Shown: positions 46,067 through 56,459, counted from the first letter of the stretch. The stretch is DNA of 64,000 nucleotides from Echinicola shivajiensis (GCF_018642165.1 NZ_JAHHZM010000007.1:186001-250000), one strand, 5' to 3'. Notes: generated from the letters alone by a model not told the origin. Numbers and translations: made by a program.

Positions 46067-46669
46067 CTATTTCTCAATGAGGCTTTGATGGATTTTTAAG
46101 ACTTGAGGGATTAGCATTTTATTGTCCACATTCTTTATTGTAAAATCCGACAATTTGTTTTTTTGCTCATCAGGTAGTTGACGGTCAATAATTGCATTGA
46201 TTTGTTCTTCAGAACGTTGTGGATCTCTTGTCAAAACCCTTAAGATTCGAACTTTGATCGGTGCGCTTACATTGATGATTTTGTCCAAGTCTTTATAAGA
46301 ACCTGATTCGAAAAGCAGGGCTGCTTCCTTTAAGACATAAGGGCTCGATTGTTTACTGGCCCAATTTTCAAAATCATTTTTTACAACGGGGTGGACTAGT
46401 CCATTGATAGTCTTGGTTTTCTCCTGATCAGAAAATACTTCATTGGCTAGAAAGGCTTTGTTTAAGCTCCCGTCAGCATTATAAGAAGATTCCCCAAAAG
46501 ATTTAGAGATAGCAGCAATCAGGTTTTTGTCATTTGCCATAAGCCACTTGGCCCTATCGTCTGCAGAATAAACCGGTATTCCCAGAATGTTGAAGATTTT
46601 AGCTGAAGTGGACTTACCAGCACCAATGCCTCCGGTGATGCCCACTAAAAGTGGTTTGGGCTTATTCAT
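46067..46669 (-). CDS. coaE: Dephospho-CoA kinase
   Basis: The enzyme phosphorylates dephospho-CoA at the 3' hydroxyl, the last step of coenzyme A synthesis. It is 200 residues. P-loop LLVGITGGIGAGKSTSAKIF, then VYSADDRAKWLM with the catalytic Asp, LVHPVVKNDF, VLKEAALLFESGSYKDLD and RILRVLTRDPQRSEEQINAII are all characteristic. It overlaps ybbR by 8 bases and is the last gene of the nusB-coaE cluster. Confidence 0.97.
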   Translation of the reverse strand: MNKPKPLLVGITGGIGAGKSTSAKIFNILGIPVYSADDRAKWLMANDKNLIAAISKSFGESSYNADGSLNKAFLANEVFSDQEKTKTINGLVHPVVKNDFENWASKQSSPYVLKEAALLFESGSYKDLDKIINVSAPIKVRILRVLTRDPQRSEEQINAIIDRQLPDEQKNKLSDFTIKNVDNKMLIPQVLKIHQSLIEK

Positions 46670-47627
46670 ATTTTAACTTAAATGTATTTGGTTCGAATGC
46701 TATTGATTCAATATAATCTGGCAAATCAGGTATTTCTATGCGGACGGTGCTATCGTCTTTGTTTCTTTGGTAATAGTCTATAATTCCCTCGAGCTCTACT
46801 TCCTGCAAGTCTCCTACTCTTCTTTCATCTACCCTGTAATTGAGGAGAATTGAATTGATTTCTTGTTCGATACTTACATTTTTCGGGAAGTTTTTCTGTT
46901 CAACGGAAATTCTTTTATTCCCTTCTATGAACTCGACCAAATCAAATTTAACCTGAACACTTTTAGGTTCTAAGGTTAAGTAGGGGGCCAATTTTTCTGG
47001 AAATTCTAATGGAAGGAGTTGGTCAAAGTTCCCATTCAAGCCATTTTCCTCAATATTGATAAATAAGCTGTCTTTTAATGCTTCCACTTTTGATTCGGCG
47101 CCTTTAACTTGAATAAGTACAGGCTCCACGAATATAGAATCGGCAAATTTAAAGTGAGGGGCAAGTTGAAGTTCGCTCGTATCCAGCCTTACCTTAAATT
47201 CCTCGGTGATGATTTTATCAATATTGAACTTTAAGGTATCAGTTAGGATGGCAGAAAGATTGGTAGGCTCCAATATTTCACTTAGGCTTCTTCTGTATGC
47301 AGAAGAAAGTAAGTATTTCTGTTTATCAGGATTGGGGAGCTCTATAGAAAAAGGAGGGACATTTACATTGAAATATTTTCGGAATAGGTCCCATCCGTTG
47401 CCATTGATTTCAATCTTGATATTGGTAGGGAGTTTTTCCACTGCCATATATTCCTCACTGTTGTATTCAAAAGTTATGGGGTAATTGACAACTGTGAGGT
47501 AATTATCTTTATTAAGGGCATTCAAAACCCAAAAAGTGGTGGCCGCTATCACACATAGGACCACCACTTTAATGTCAGAGGCTTTCTTTTTTTTAAGCTT
47601 CCCGAAGTATTTTTCAAATTTGTTCAA
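46662..47627 (-). CDS. YbbR/CdaR-like membrane protein
   Basis: The 321-residue protein has one N-terminal transmembrane helix (about 19-38, VVVLCVIAATTFWVLNAL) and a periplasmic region with three to four YbbR-type beta-domain repeats (KLPTNIKIEINGNGWDLF, EPVLIQVKGAESKVEALKDS, LEPKSVQVKFDLVEF). In Firmicutes CdaR controls the diadenylate cyclase CdaA; no cdaA gene is in this window. In Bacteroidota the gene regularly lies between yajC and coaE, as here. Role unknown. Confidence 0.85.
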   Translation of the reverse strand: MNKFEKYFGKLKKKKASDIKVVVLCVIAATTFWVLNALNKDNYLTVVNYPITFEYNSEEYMAVEKLPTNIKIEINGNGWDLFRKYFNVNVPPFSIELPNPDKQKYLLSSAYRRSLSEILEPTNLSAILTDTLKFNIDKIITEEFKVRLDTSELQLAPHFKFADSIFVEPVLIQVKGAESKVEALKDSLFINIEENGLNGNFDQLLPLEFPEKLAPYLTLEPKSVQVKFDLVEFIEGNKRISVEQKNFPKNVSIEQEINSILLNYRVDERRVGDLQEVELEGIIDYYQRNKDDSTVRIEIPDLPDYIESIAFEPNTFKLKYE

Positions 47628-47636
47628 TACCTCTTG

Positions 47637-47957
47637 TTATTTAGTGCCATTAGCTTTCTTTGAGAATTCTGCTGAAACGGCTGATTTTTCTACTTTGATT
47701 TTCAATCCTTTGTCAAGATCAAGAATGACAGTTTCTCCTTCGATGCTGTACACTTTTCCGTGAATTCCACCGATGGTTACTACTAGGTCTCCTTTCTTAA
47801 TGGAATCGACAAAGTTTTTGGCATCTTTTTGCTTTTTCTGTTGCGGTCTGATCATGAAGAAATACATGATCAAAATGATCGCTCCAAATAGAAAAACTTG
47901 TCCCATGATACCGCTACCTCCGGCAGCTGGTGCTTGTAATAATATAGTACTAATCAT
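47637..47957 (-). CDS. yajC: Preprotein translocase subunit YajC
   Basis: The 106-residue protein has one N-terminal helix (GSGIMGQVFLFGAIILIMYFFM) followed by IRPQQKKQKDAKNFVDSIKKGD and LVVTIGGIHGKVYSIEGETVIL, the standard YajC pattern. It associates with SecDF of the Sec translocase. Two bases downstream of the DUF1573 gene in the nusB cluster. Confidence 0.95.
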   Translation of the reverse strand: MISTILLQAPAAGGSGIMGQVFLFGAIILIMYFFMIRPQQKKQKDAKNFVDSIKKGDLVVTIGGIHGKVYSIEGETVILDLDKGLKIKVEKSAVSAEFSKKANGTK

Positions 47958-47959
47958 CT

Positions 47960-48496
47960 TTACTTTTTAACAGGACCAACAGTTTTGGTGGTCGAAGTAT
48001 TACTTGTGTTTACTGTTCCTTTTAATTTTAGTCTGGTTACGCTTGGTGAAGTATTGGCTGTGATGGTTACAGTAGGGCTTTGCGCTCCCGACTTGCCTGC
48101 TGAGTTGAAGCTGACCTTGACATAGCCTTCTTCACCCGGTTTTATAGGCTTTTTGGACCAATCAGGAGTAGTACATCCGCATGAAGCCTGAATATTGGAG
48201 ATCACCAATGGGGATTCTCCATCATTTGTAAACTTGAACAAATGCTCTATTTTCTCTCCTTGCGTGATGGTTCCAAAATCATATTCCATTTCTGGGAATT
48301 TGAATTTACCCAAACTAGCAGGGTCGATTGCTGCTACATTTTGCACGTTGGCCGGTGGGGTTTTGGTGCTTTGGTCTGCCTCTAACTTTGCAATCTTTTG
48401 TTCTAGTTCTTCTATTTTCTCTTTGTTGTTCGTATCACAACTGGATACAAAAAGAGAACCTGCAAGTAGTATTGCAGGTAGTCCTAAATATTTCAT
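47960..48496 (-). CDS. DUF1573 lipoprotein
   Basis: The 178-residue protein has a lipoprotein signal (LPAILLAGSLFVSSCDTN, Cys20), a short coiled coil (KEKIEELEQKIAKLEADQ) and a DUF1573 immunoglobulin-like domain (about 65-165). That domain has FPEMEYDFGTITQGEKIEHLFKFTN, SNIQASCGCTTPDW and GYVKVSFNSAGKSG. The CGC pair is characteristic. Function is unknown in the family. It lies between ytxH and yajC in the nusB cluster. Confidence 0.92.
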   Translation of the reverse strand: MKYLGLPAILLAGSLFVSSCDTNNKEKIEELEQKIAKLEADQSTKTPPANVQNVAAIDPASLGKFKFPEMEYDFGTITQGEKIEHLFKFTNDGESPLVISNIQASCGCTTPDWSKKPIKPGEEGYVKVSFNSAGKSGAQSPTVTITANTSPSVTRLKLKGTVNTSNTSTTKTVGPVKK

Positions 48497-48510
48497 AATA
48501 ATTGTGATTA

Positions 48511-48813
48511 TTAATTTTTGTCCTTATTGATTTGGTCAATGAGTTTGTTGACATCATCCAGTAGATTTTCAGCCTTGCTTTTGGCTTCAGAAATCACCTT
48601 TTTGCCTTCTGTCTTTGCTTCATTCATAGGGAGATCCTTGCCTTCGATAAGGTCATTGATCAAGTCCTCAAGTTCAGCCTTGTATTTTGAAAGTTGGTAA
48701 GAAAGTTTGTCTCTGGTATTATTACCAGAATCAGGTGCGAATAATACCCCTAACGCGGCACCTACTCCAGCGCCTAAAACAAAAGCTAAAATAGAATTAC
48801 TTTGTTTGCTCAT
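48511..48813 (-). CDS. YtxH-domain protein
   Basis: The 100-residue protein has a glycine-rich N-terminal helix (ILAFVLGAGVGAALGVLFAPDSG), the signature of the YtxH family (gas-vesicle GvpP-like), and a lysine/glutamate-rich helical tail (SEAKSKAENLLDDVNKLIDQINK). Probably a membrane-associated stress protein; no defined function. 13 bases after nusB. Confidence 0.9.
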   Translation of the reverse strand: MSKQSNSILAFVLGAGVGAALGVLFAPDSGNNTRDKLSYQLSKYKAELEDLINDLIEGKDLPMNEAKTEGKKVISEAKSKAENLLDDVNKLIDQINKDKN

Positions 48814-48826
48814 AATTAAATAATGT

Positions 48827-50011
48827 TTACTTGTTATCTAAAAGGCCTCTTCCACTCTTACGGATTTTTCCTTGATCGGTTAGCTCTTTTGCCAAAACAT
48901 CCAATAAACCATTTACAAATTGCTTGCTTTTAGGTGTACTGTATGTCTTCGAAATGTCAATATACTCATTGATGCTTACTTTTACAGGGATGCTAGGGAA
49001 AAATGACATTTCTGTAATGGCCATAGAGAGGATGATTTTGTCCGTTGAGGCGACACGCTCTATATCCCAGTTCTTTGTTTTTTCTGCTATCAATGTCCTG
49101 TTTTCGTAGTCATTTTCGATAGTCAAGTTAAATATATTTTGGAAAAATTCCTTATCCTCTTCCCAGTTTATAGCGATTTCTGGAAGTTCGTAATCTTGGC
49201 TGTCAGGTGATTCACTGATGTTTTTGAGGACTTTTACTGCGAGGCTTCTTACTACCGCTTTGTTTTCAGTCCAGTTAAGGTCCTGCTCGGCAAAATAGCT
49301 CATGATGGCCTCGTTTTTGAAAATGATTTTTTTGATCATTTCCAATAAAATGTTCAAGTCTTCCTCTTCAGTAGGCTCGTTTAACTTGATATATTCCTGG
49401 TATTTTTCCCAAGGTTTGATGTATTCACGGAACCACTCTTGAATTTCTAATTCCAACTCTTCTACATCAGCTTGTTGACGGATAGTTTCAGAATTAAATG
49501 CAGGAGCATCCTTAAGGTATTTGATTGTTTTATTATTGGCCAGGTTCAAATCTCCAGAAAGAGAGACTAGGGCCTCCTGATTTAGCTTGCGCTTTCTGTC
49601 GTATTCGCCTTGGACATGATTGCTAAATCCGCTCAGAATATGGATGACTTTAAGATATAACTGCGGAATGCTTTCTGCAGCACTGACCATATTCTTTTCC
49701 AGGAATTCTAAGTCTTTTTGATTGTATTGGTGGTAAAGATTTACCGCTTTTATAGCAATGGATTTGATTTTGGTGCCGTAGTCACCTGCTGCTATAAGGG
49801 CTTTATTGTTCAGGTTTTTAGAAAAAAGTGCGATGGTCGTTTCCGCATCCTTTTTTAATTGGGCTTTGTCTTGCACTTCCATGCTATTTAGATCTGGAAG
49901 GAAAGCATCCCTAATGTAGTCTTTGGCTAAATTTAGATTGGAAGCTTTACACTGTTCATAGGCGTAAAGGTTCTGAAAAGCCTTAACTCTAAGTATTCTT
50001 CTGTTTAACAT
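48827..50011 (-). CDS. nusB: Transcription antitermination factor NusB (large Bacteroidota form)
   Basis: The start is placed at MLNRRILRVKAFQNLYAYEQ (50011), where homology to NusB begins; a 21-residue upstream extension is unsupported. At 394 residues it is far longer than E. coli NusB (139). The canonical helical NusB domain is at the C-terminus (NRTLIAEKTKNWDIERVASTDKIILSMAITEM, VSINEYIDISKTYSTPKSKQFVNGLLDVL), with a long helical extension before it. It binds boxA RNA with S10 in rRNA antitermination. It opens the nusB-ytxH-DUF1573-yajC-ybbR-coaE cluster. Confidence 0.93.
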   Translation of the reverse strand: MLNRRILRVKAFQNLYAYEQCKASNLNLAKDYIRDAFLPDLNSMEVQDKAQLKKDAETTIALFSKNLNNKALIAAGDYGTKIKSIAIKAVNLYHQYNQKDLEFLEKNMVSAAESIPQLYLKVIHILSGFSNHVQGEYDRKRKLNQEALVSLSGDLNLANNKTIKYLKDAPAFNSETIRQQADVEELELEIQEWFREYIKPWEKYQEYIKLNEPTEEEDLNILLEMIKKIIFKNEAIMSYFAEQDLNWTENKAVVRSLAVKVLKNISESPDSQDYELPEIAINWEEDKEFFQNIFNLTIENDYENRTLIAEKTKNWDIERVASTDKIILSMAITEMSFFPSIPVKVSINEYIDISKTYSTPKSKQFVNGLLDVLAKELTDQGKIRKSGRGLLDNK

Positions 50012-50164
50012 TACCTGAATATAAAGAACGTAAAATTTGAATTGTTTGTAGTGAAACGAATTGGTCCCTTTCACTTATTGCTTCTGCAAAGTTAAAAAAT
50101 AAAAAAACCAAATGCACGGATTTTATTTTCCATTGCATTTGGTTTGATGAAAAAGGTAAGTTTA

Positions 50165-51265
50165 TCAGTAAGTTGATTTTAGCTTACTGATACTGTTTAT
50201 TCTGTTCCAAGCCATTTCAATAGCTGCTTGTTGGGCAGGAATGCCCTCTTTTTCTGATTTGTTGAGAATGGCCAGACAAGTGTCATAGATTTTTTCCGCT
50301 TGCTGATAAGCTAGTTCTCTATTGTAGTTACCTAAGTATTCTGCATAAACATTGATCAGGCCACCTGCATTGATAAGAAAGTCAGGTGCGTAAATGATAC
50401 CTCTTTCGATCAAGGCTTGTCCATGAACTTCCTCGTCCTTCAATTGATTATTGGCAGCTCCTGCAATAACCTGACAGTTAAGTCTACTTAAAGTTTCATC
50501 ATTTACCGTAGCTCCTAAGGCACATGGAGCATAGATATCCATGTTTACATCATAAATGTCCTCAGGTGAAATGACCGTAGCTCCGGTTTTTTTAGCCACT
50601 TCTTTCAATCTGTCTTCGAAGATATCAGTGATGAAGATTTCAGCACCTTCTTTTACCAAATGGTCAATCAAGTGTCGACCAACTTGCCCAATACCTTGTA
50701 CTGCAATTTTCTTGCCTTCTAGGCTGTCTTGGCCATAGGCTTTTTTTGCAGCTGCTTTCATGCCTAAATAGGCGCCATAAGCTGTTACAGGAGATGGGTC
50801 GCCACCACCGCCTTTTACTTCGGGAAGGCCAGTAACATGCGAGGTCTCCATGGCAATATATTCCATGTCAGATGTTTTCATGTTTACATCTTCAGCAGTA
50901 ATATATTTTCCTCCTAGGCTTTGAACAAATTTTCCAAACCTTCTTAGAAAAGCTTCATTTTTCAGTTTTGGATCACCTATGATGACTGCTTTGCCTCCTC
51001 CAATATTCAGTCCTGAAATGGCTGCTTTGAAGGTCATGCCTCTGGAAAGGCGCAATACATCAGTAATGGCTTCTTCCTCAGAAGCATAATTCCACATTCT
51101 GGTTCCACCTAGTGCTGGCCCTAAAACTGTATTGTGAATACCAATAATAGCTTTCAGTCCTGTAGGCTCATCGTAGCACATGACCAATTGCTCATGCCCT
51201 AAAGATGTGATTTGTCCATAAATTGAGTCTCCTTTGACCATTTCCTCGGTTTTAATCTCTATCAT
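50165..51265 (-). CDS. Leucine (branched-chain amino acid) dehydrogenase
   Basis: This 366-residue Glu/Leu/Phe/Val dehydrogenase deaminates branched-chain amino acids to 2-oxoacids with NAD+. The catalytic Lys lies in MTFKAAISGLNIGGGKAVIIGD, the substrate part in GGTRMWNY, and the Rossmann motif in KIAVQGIGQVGRHLIDHL. GAANNQLKDEEVHG and PDFLINAGGLINVYAEY follow. It may supply substrate for the 2-oxoacid dehydrogenase at 5206, though they are not linked. Monocistronic, divergent from the ABC half-exporter at 51414. Confidence 0.93.
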   Translation of the reverse strand: MIEIKTEEMVKGDSIYGQITSLGHEQLVMCYDEPTGLKAIIGIHNTVLGPALGGTRMWNYASEEEAITDVLRLSRGMTFKAAISGLNIGGGKAVIIGDPKLKNEAFLRRFGKFVQSLGGKYITAEDVNMKTSDMEYIAMETSHVTGLPEVKGGGGDPSPVTAYGAYLGMKAAAKKAYGQDSLEGKKIAVQGIGQVGRHLIDHLVKEGAEIFITDIFEDRLKEVAKKTGATVISPEDIYDVNMDIYAPCALGATVNDETLSRLNCQVIAGAANNQLKDEEVHGQALIERGIIYAPDFLINAGGLINVYAEYLGNYNRELAYQQAEKIYDTCLAILNKSEKEGIPAQQAAIEMAWNRINSISKLKSTY

Positions 51266-51413
51266 AATGAACTTAGAAGTTTAGATTATGTTATATTTGG
51301 GTAAGTCTTTTGGTTTACCATGTCATTTAGAATTAAATACTAAATAGTGGCTAGGTAAAGCTACATAAAAGATTATTATAAAACAAAATAAGATATTTTA
51401 AAATTTTTATTTC

Positions 51414-53207
51414 GTGAACTCCCTCTGGCGTCTGAACAAATATTTATTCAAGTATAAGGGCTATCTTCTATTAGGTATACTCTTTACCATTATTTCCAAC
51501 GTATTCGTAATGATACCTGCCCAGTTGGTGCGGGTAGCTATCGATTATGTGGTGGAAAGCTTTAGTTTCTATCAAATGTTTCCCGAAGGGGAAGGGGCCT
51601 CAGCAATTAGGGGTGCATTCTTGGATTATATTTTTGTTTTTGGGGTGCTGATCTTAGTCATGGCCTTTTTAAGAGGCTTTTTCCTTTTTTTGATCCGGCA
51701 GACCATTATTGTGATGTCCAGATTTATTGAGTACGATCTTAAGAATGAGATTTTTGATCATTATCAGAAATTGCCCCTCAGTTTTTATAGAAAAAACAGT
51801 ACAGGAGATTTGATGGCAAGAGTAACGGAAGATGTCAGTAGGGTTAGGATGTACTTTGGTCCGGCATTGATGTATGGAATTAACCTATTGGTGCTTTTTC
51901 CTTTGGTGATTGGGTATATGTTGAGTGTCAATGTGCCCTTAACCATTTATTCTTTATTGCCTTTGCCAGTCCTTTCGATTAGTATTTATTTGGTCAATAA
52001 TATGATCAATGAAAGGTCAGAAAATATTCAACGCAGTTTGTCAGGCTTGAGCACATTTGTTCAAGAATCCTTTTCAGGAATCAGGGTGATTAAAGCTTTT
52101 GTTCGAGAAGATGATAGTAGCAAGGATTTTACCCAAGCAAGTGAGGATTACAAAGAAAAATCCATCAGCCTCACAAAGGTGCAGTCTTTGTTTTATCCTT
52201 TGATAATGGGATTGATTGGAGTCAGTACGATCATTACCGTTTATGTGGGAGGAAATCAAGTAATAGAAGGAGCAATAGGTTACGGTGTGATTGCCGAGTT
52301 TATTCTGTACGTTAATATGTTGACTTGGCCAGTGACTTCGCTGGGCTGGGTGACCAGCATTGTTCAAAGAGCTGCAGCCTCTCAGACAAGGATCAATGAG
52401 TTTTTGGATGAGAAAAATGATATTATCAGTGAAGAGAATTTAACCACTCCTATAAAGGGGCAAATTGTATTCAATGAGCTTTCCTTTGTGTATCCAGATT
52501 CTGGCATTAAAGCCTTGGACAAAGTGAGCTTTGATATTCAGCCTGGACAATCTTTGGCCATTATTGGTACAACGGGCTCTGGGAAATCCACCATTGCCAA
52601 TTTGCTTATGAGGATGTTCGATGCTTCAGAAGGGAATATTCAGTTGGACGGTGAGGATATCAAAGCATTCAATATTTCCTATCTAAGGAATCAAATCGGA
52701 TATGTGCCTCAGGATGTTTTCCTTTTCAGTGATTCCATATATAACAATATTGGATTTGGCTTGGATAAGTTTCCAAAGGAAGTTGTAGAAAAAGCGGCTA
52801 AGGATGCAGATGTTTATCAAAATATAATTGACTTCCCAGCTGGATTTGAAACCAGGTTAGGCGAAAGGGGGATTACCCTTAGTGGTGGGCAGAAACAAAG
52901 AGTTTCTATAGCAAGGGCTATAGCCAAGGACCCTTCCATTTTGCTTTTGGATGATTGCTTGTCAGCTGTAGATACCAAAACAGAGAATGTGATTCTTAAT
53001 GCGCTAAAGGGTATAATGGAAAATAGGACATCCATAATTATATCCCATAGGGTTTCCTCTGCTAAGCTGGCTGATAAAATAATTGTACTGGATGATGGAA
53101 AGGTAGTGGAGGAAGGTTCCCATGATATTTTGATGGCGCAGAAAGGCGTTTATGCTGAATTATATGAGAAACAAACCAAGTCAAGTGAAAGCATGGAAAA
53201 CGAATAG
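51414..53207 (+). CDS. ABC half-exporter with degenerate Walker B, BmrC/TM287-like (likely heterodimer subunit)
   Basis: This 597-residue half-transporter has six helices (about 15-320) and an ATPase with Walker A GTTGSGKST and a canonical signature LSGGQKQRVSIARA. Its Walker B is LLLDDCLSAVD: the catalytic Glu is replaced by Asp, and CLSA replaces ATSA. This is the hallmark of the inactive-site chain of heterodimeric exporters such as BmrC. The complementary chain is the product at 28258. The start is a GTG at 51414. Co-evolution of motifs points to a pair despite 21 kb between the genes. Substrate unknown. Confidence 0.92.
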   Translation: MNSLWRLNKYLFKYKGYLLLGILFTIISNVFVMIPAQLVRVAIDYVVESFSFYQMFPEGEGASAIRGAFLDYIFVFGVLILVMAFLRGFFLFLIRQTIIVMSRFIEYDLKNEIFDHYQKLPLSFYRKNSTGDLMARVTEDVSRVRMYFGPALMYGINLLVLFPLVIGYMLSVNVPLTIYSLLPLPVLSISIYLVNNMINERSENIQRSLSGLSTFVQESFSGIRVIKAFVREDDSSKDFTQASEDYKEKSISLTKVQSLFYPLIMGLIGVSTIITVYVGGNQVIEGAIGYGVIAEFILYVNMLTWPVTSLGWVTSIVQRAAASQTRINEFLDEKNDIISEENLTTPIKGQIVFNELSFVYPDSGIKALDKVSFDIQPGQSLAIIGTTGSGKSTIANLLMRMFDASEGNIQLDGEDIKAFNISYLRNQIGYVPQDVFLFSDSIYNNIGFGLDKFPKEVVEKAAKDADVYQNIIDFPAGFETRLGERGITLSGGQKQRVSIARAIAKDPSILLLDDCLSAVDTKTENVILNALKGIMENRTSIIISHRVSSAKLADKIIVLDDGKVVEEGSHDILMAQKGVYAELYEKQTKSSESMENE

Positions 53208-53213
53208 GCTTGT

Positions 53214-53828
53214 TTACCAATCTTCGTTATAGTTATTGGTCCTTTGTTTGGCTTTTATTTTGCCACCACCAAACTGCATGCCTACACCTATGCTGACAAA
53301 ATCACTTATTGTTTTTCCTGTAAAATGGTAAGTGGCATTAAGCCTGAATTTCCCTGCAATCACTCCGGCCCTTGGTGCCAAACCGAAATTCACCTTGTCA
53401 TTATAGCGAGTAATGATGGTGCCGTCAGCACTGTCGACAATTTCATAATTGCTTCTTCTGTACATCCCGGCCAACACACCAATAAATGGTCGGGTTTCGT
53501 TTTGGCCAAATTGGTATTCGGAACTTACTGATAAATTACTAATGGCCTGGGCTCTAAAGATGGCTTCTTTATGGTTGAAAAGGGATTCTCCTTCACCCAA
53601 AATATTGCTGGCAAGCTGTAAACCTACCTGTAGGTGGTCGTTGATGCCATATCTTGGTTCAACATATAATCCTCCGCCAGTTGTTAATGCTGATTCAGTA
53701 GGAAAAGTGAGGTTAATTCCAAGGTCTACTTTGAACGGTTTATATTTTCGAGAACCTATTATACCCTGTCCTTGTGTCAATAGAACAGTAGTAATAAAGC
53801 AGATGACAAATAGTAGTGACCTTTTCAT
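53214..53828 (-). CDS. Outer-membrane beta-barrel protein
   Basis: The 204-residue product has a signal peptide (MKRSLLFVICFITTVLLTQGQ) and barrel-like strands: FKVDLGINLTFPTE, GLYVEPRYGINDHLQVGLQLASN, AISNLSVSSEYQF, TRPFIGVLAGMYRR, VNFGLAPRAGVIAGKFRLNATYHF and SIGVGMQFGGG. A basic tail of about 12 residues follows the last strand, so the chain does not end in the usual aromatic. Family unassigned. Convergent with the ABC gene, 6 bases apart. Confidence 0.82.
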   Translation of the reverse strand: MKRSLLFVICFITTVLLTQGQGIIGSRKYKPFKVDLGINLTFPTESALTTGGGLYVEPRYGINDHLQVGLQLASNILGEGESLFNHKEAIFRAQAISNLSVSSEYQFGQNETRPFIGVLAGMYRRSNYEIVDSADGTIITRYNDKVNFGLAPRAGVIAGKFRLNATYHFTGKTISDFVSIGVGMQFGGGKIKAKQRTNNYNEDW

Positions 53829-54001
53829 TTTACTTCCGGGTAATTAATTGATCAGATGTGACTTCATTAAATTATCAAGATATATCAAATTTTTAGGCCT
53901 CACCAAGACTGAAATATAATCATTTTTTTATCCCACTTTAAGATATAGCCTCTTTTAATTTAAAAACTCAATAAGGTCTGGGGATGTTTAATTTCGGGCA
54001 C

Positions 54002-54031
54002 AAAAAAAGTGCCCGAAATTTTTTCGGGCAC
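54002..54031 (-). terminator. Intrinsic terminator of nrdA
   Basis: On the minus strand gtgcccgaa pairs with ttcgggcac (A/T-rich loop), followed by T7. A third arm (gtgcccgaaatt, 54001-53990 on the minus strand) lies just beyond the T run and could compete for pairing. Confidence 0.85.
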
Positions 54032-54059
54032 TTTGTAATATTAATTAGGTAGGAAAGGA

Positions 54060-56459
54060 TCAACTTCCACACATCTCGCAATCATCAGGATTGTCCAAGG
54101 AACAGGCTATAGCGTCCTTGTTTTGCTGGCCAATGTTTGGATCAACTTCTGTTGATTTCTGATCGGCATTTTGCAAATTTGATTTGTCCACAGTAAACTG
54201 GATGGCACTTGTAGCTGCTTTGGATCTCAAGTAATACATTCCCGTTTTAAGACCTTTTTTCCACGCGTAAAAGTGCATGGAGGTCAACTTACCAAAGTTA
54301 GGCTCTTGCATGAATACGTTCATACTTTGGGATTGGCAGATATAGGCACCTCTATCAGCGGCCATATTGATAATCACTTTTTGTGAGATTTCCCAAACTG
54401 TCTTGTAGAGGTCCTTGATGTTTTGTGGAACTTCAGGCATGTCTTGAACTGATCCATTAGCTGCAATCAGTCTGTTTTTCATGTTGTCATTCCAAAGTCC
54501 TAAACGGATAAGGTCTTTCATCAAATGTTTGTTTACCACCACAAATTCACCTGAAAGGGTTCTTCTTGTGTAGATATTAGAAGTGTATGGTTCGAAACAT
54601 TCATTGTTACCCAGGATTTGAGAAGTAGAGGCAGTAGGCATCGGCGCAACTAACAAGGAATTCCTTACACCGTATTTTAGTACTCTGTCTCTAAGGTCTG
54701 ACCAATTCCATCTGCCTGATTTTGGTGTTACTCCCCAAAGGTCAAACTGGAATTTGCCTTCAGAAATTGGAGAACCCTGATAGGTTTCATAGGTTCCATG
54801 ATCCTTTGCCAACTCCATGGAAGTCTCCATGGCAGCATAATAAATGGTTTCGAAGATATCTTCGTTAAGACCTGCAGCCTCTTCAGAATCAAACGGCATT
54901 TTCAATAAGATAAAAGCATCTGCCAAGCCTTGCACGCCGATACCGATTGGTCTATGTCTGAAGTTGGACTTACGAGCCTCTTCTACTGGGTAATAATTGA
55001 TGTCAATCACCTTGTTAAGGTTACGAGTAGCTACCTTAGTGATTTCATATAGTTTTTGATGATCAAAGGTTTTGTTTCCTTTGGCATCAGTAGTAACGAA
55101 TTTAGGAAGCGCGATGGAGGCAAGGTTACAAACTGCTACCTCATCAGGAGAAGTGTACTCCATGATTTCAGTACATAAGTTGGAAGACTTGATAGTACCG
55201 AGGTTTTTCTGGTTTGATTTGCCGTTGGCAGCATCCTTATAAAGCATATATGGTGTGCCTGTCTCAATTTGAGATTCCAAAATTTCAAACCAAAGCTCCT
55301 GCGCTTTTACAGTTTCTCTTGCTCTACCTTCTTTTTCGTATTTTTCATAAAGCTTTTCAAATTCCTCTCCATAGCATTCAGAAAGGCCAGGGGCTTCATT
55401 AGGGCAGAATAGAGACCATTCTTCGTTGGCTTCTACTCTCTTCATGAATAGATCAGAAATCCAAAGGGCATAGAATAAGTCTCTGGCTCTCATTTCTTCC
55501 TTACCATGGTTCTTTTTCAGTTCAAGGAAATCCTTGATATCTGCATGCCATGGTTCTAGATAGATAGCGAAACTTCCTTTTCTCTTTCCACCACCTTGAT
55601 CTACGTACCTTGCGGTCATATCAAAGTTTCTAAGCATAGGTACAATACCGTTGGAAACCCCATTTGTTCCTTTGATATATGAGCCTTTTGCTCTCACATT
55701 GTGAATGGAAAGTCCGATACCACCTGCTGACTGTGAAATCTTAGCGCATTGCTTCAATGTATCATAAATACCGTCAATGCTGTCTTCTTTCATGGTCAAC
55801 AAGAAACAAGAAGATAGCTGAGGCTTAGGTGTACCTGCATTGAATAATGTAGGAGTAGCATGGGTGAACCATTTCTCCGATAGCAAGGTATAAGTTTCGA
55901 TAGCCGCATCGATATCCTCTTTATGAATACCAATAGCTACCCTCATAAGCATATGTTGAGGTCTTTCTACTACTTTATCATCCAGTTTGATCAAATAGCT
56001 TTTTTCCAACGTCTTGAAACCAAAGAAATCATAGTTGAAATCCCTGCTGTAATCAATTACTTCATCAAGTTTGGCAGCATGTTTTTTGATTACTCCATAA
56101 ACATCAGGGGCAATCAGAGCAGCGTTGTCGCCGGTTTTTGGATCTACATAAGTGTATAACCTTTTCATGGTGTTTGAAAAGGACTGACTCGTAGTTTTAT
56201 GGAGGTTTGAAATAGCAATTCTCGCTGCTAAGATGGCGTATTCAGGGTGCTTAACCGTCATGGATGCACAAACCTCTGCTGCGAGATTGTCCAAAGCTGA
56301 GGTGGTAACACCGTCATAAAGTCCATCAATAACTTTTTTGGCTACTTCGATGGGGTGGATATAACGTGAATCCAATCCATAACACAAGTTTTCAATTCTT
56401 GTGGTGATTTTGTCGAATCTTACTGATTCTCTTCTACCGTCTCTTTTTATTACTAACAT
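54060..56459 (-). CDS. nrdA: Ribonucleoside-diphosphate reductase large subunit, class Ia
   Basis: The 799-residue catalytic subunit reduces ribonucleoside diphosphates to deoxy forms. An N-terminal ATP-cone (about 1-90, [22 protein letters not shown]) gives dATP/ATP control of activity. Active-site motifs are [11 protein letters not shown], the radical Cys in [13 protein letters not shown] with [11 protein letters not shown], and the C-terminal pair in DDCEMCGS that regenerates the active-site disulfide. [28 protein letters not shown] in two parts is standard. Second gene of nrdB-nrdA, 36 bases after nrdB. Confidence 0.98.
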   Translation of the reverse strand: MLVIKRDGRRESVRFDKITTRIENLCYGLDSRYIHPIEVAKKVIDGLYDGVTTSALDNLAAEVCASMTVKHPEYAILAARIAISNLHKTTSQSFSNTMKRLYTYVDPKTGDNAALIAPDVYGVIKKHAAKLDEVIDYSRDFNYDFFGFKTLEKSYLIKLDDKVVERPQHMLMRVAIGIHKEDIDAAIETYTLLSEKWFTHATPTLFNAGTPKPQLSSCFLLTMKEDSIDGIYDTLKQCAKISQSAGGIGLSIHNVRAKGSYIKGTNGVSNGIVPMLRNFDMTARYVDQGGGKRKGSFAIYLEPWHADIKDFLELKKNHGKEEMRARDLFYALWISDLFMKRVEANEEWSLFCPNEAPGLSECYGEEFEKLYEKYEKEGRARETVKAQELWFEILESQIETGTPYMLYKDAANGKSNQKNLGTIKSSNLCTEIMEYTSPDEVAVCNLASIALPKFVTTDAKGNKTFDHQKLYEITKVATRNLNKVIDINYYPVEEARKSNFRHRPIGIGVQGLADAFILLKMPFDSEEAAGLNEDIFETIYYAAMETSMELAKDHGTYETYQGSPISEGKFQFDLWGVTPKSGRWNWSDLRDRVLKYGVRNSLLVAPMPTASTSQILGNNECFEPYTSNIYTRRTLSGEFVVVNKHLMKDLIRLGLWNDNMKNRLIAANGSVQDMPEVPQNIKDLYKTVWEISQKVIINMAADRGAYICQSQSMNVFMQEPNFGKLTSMHFYAWKKGLKTGMYYLRSKAATSAIQFTVDKSNLQNADQKSTEVDPNIGQQNKDAIACSLDNPDDCEMCGS

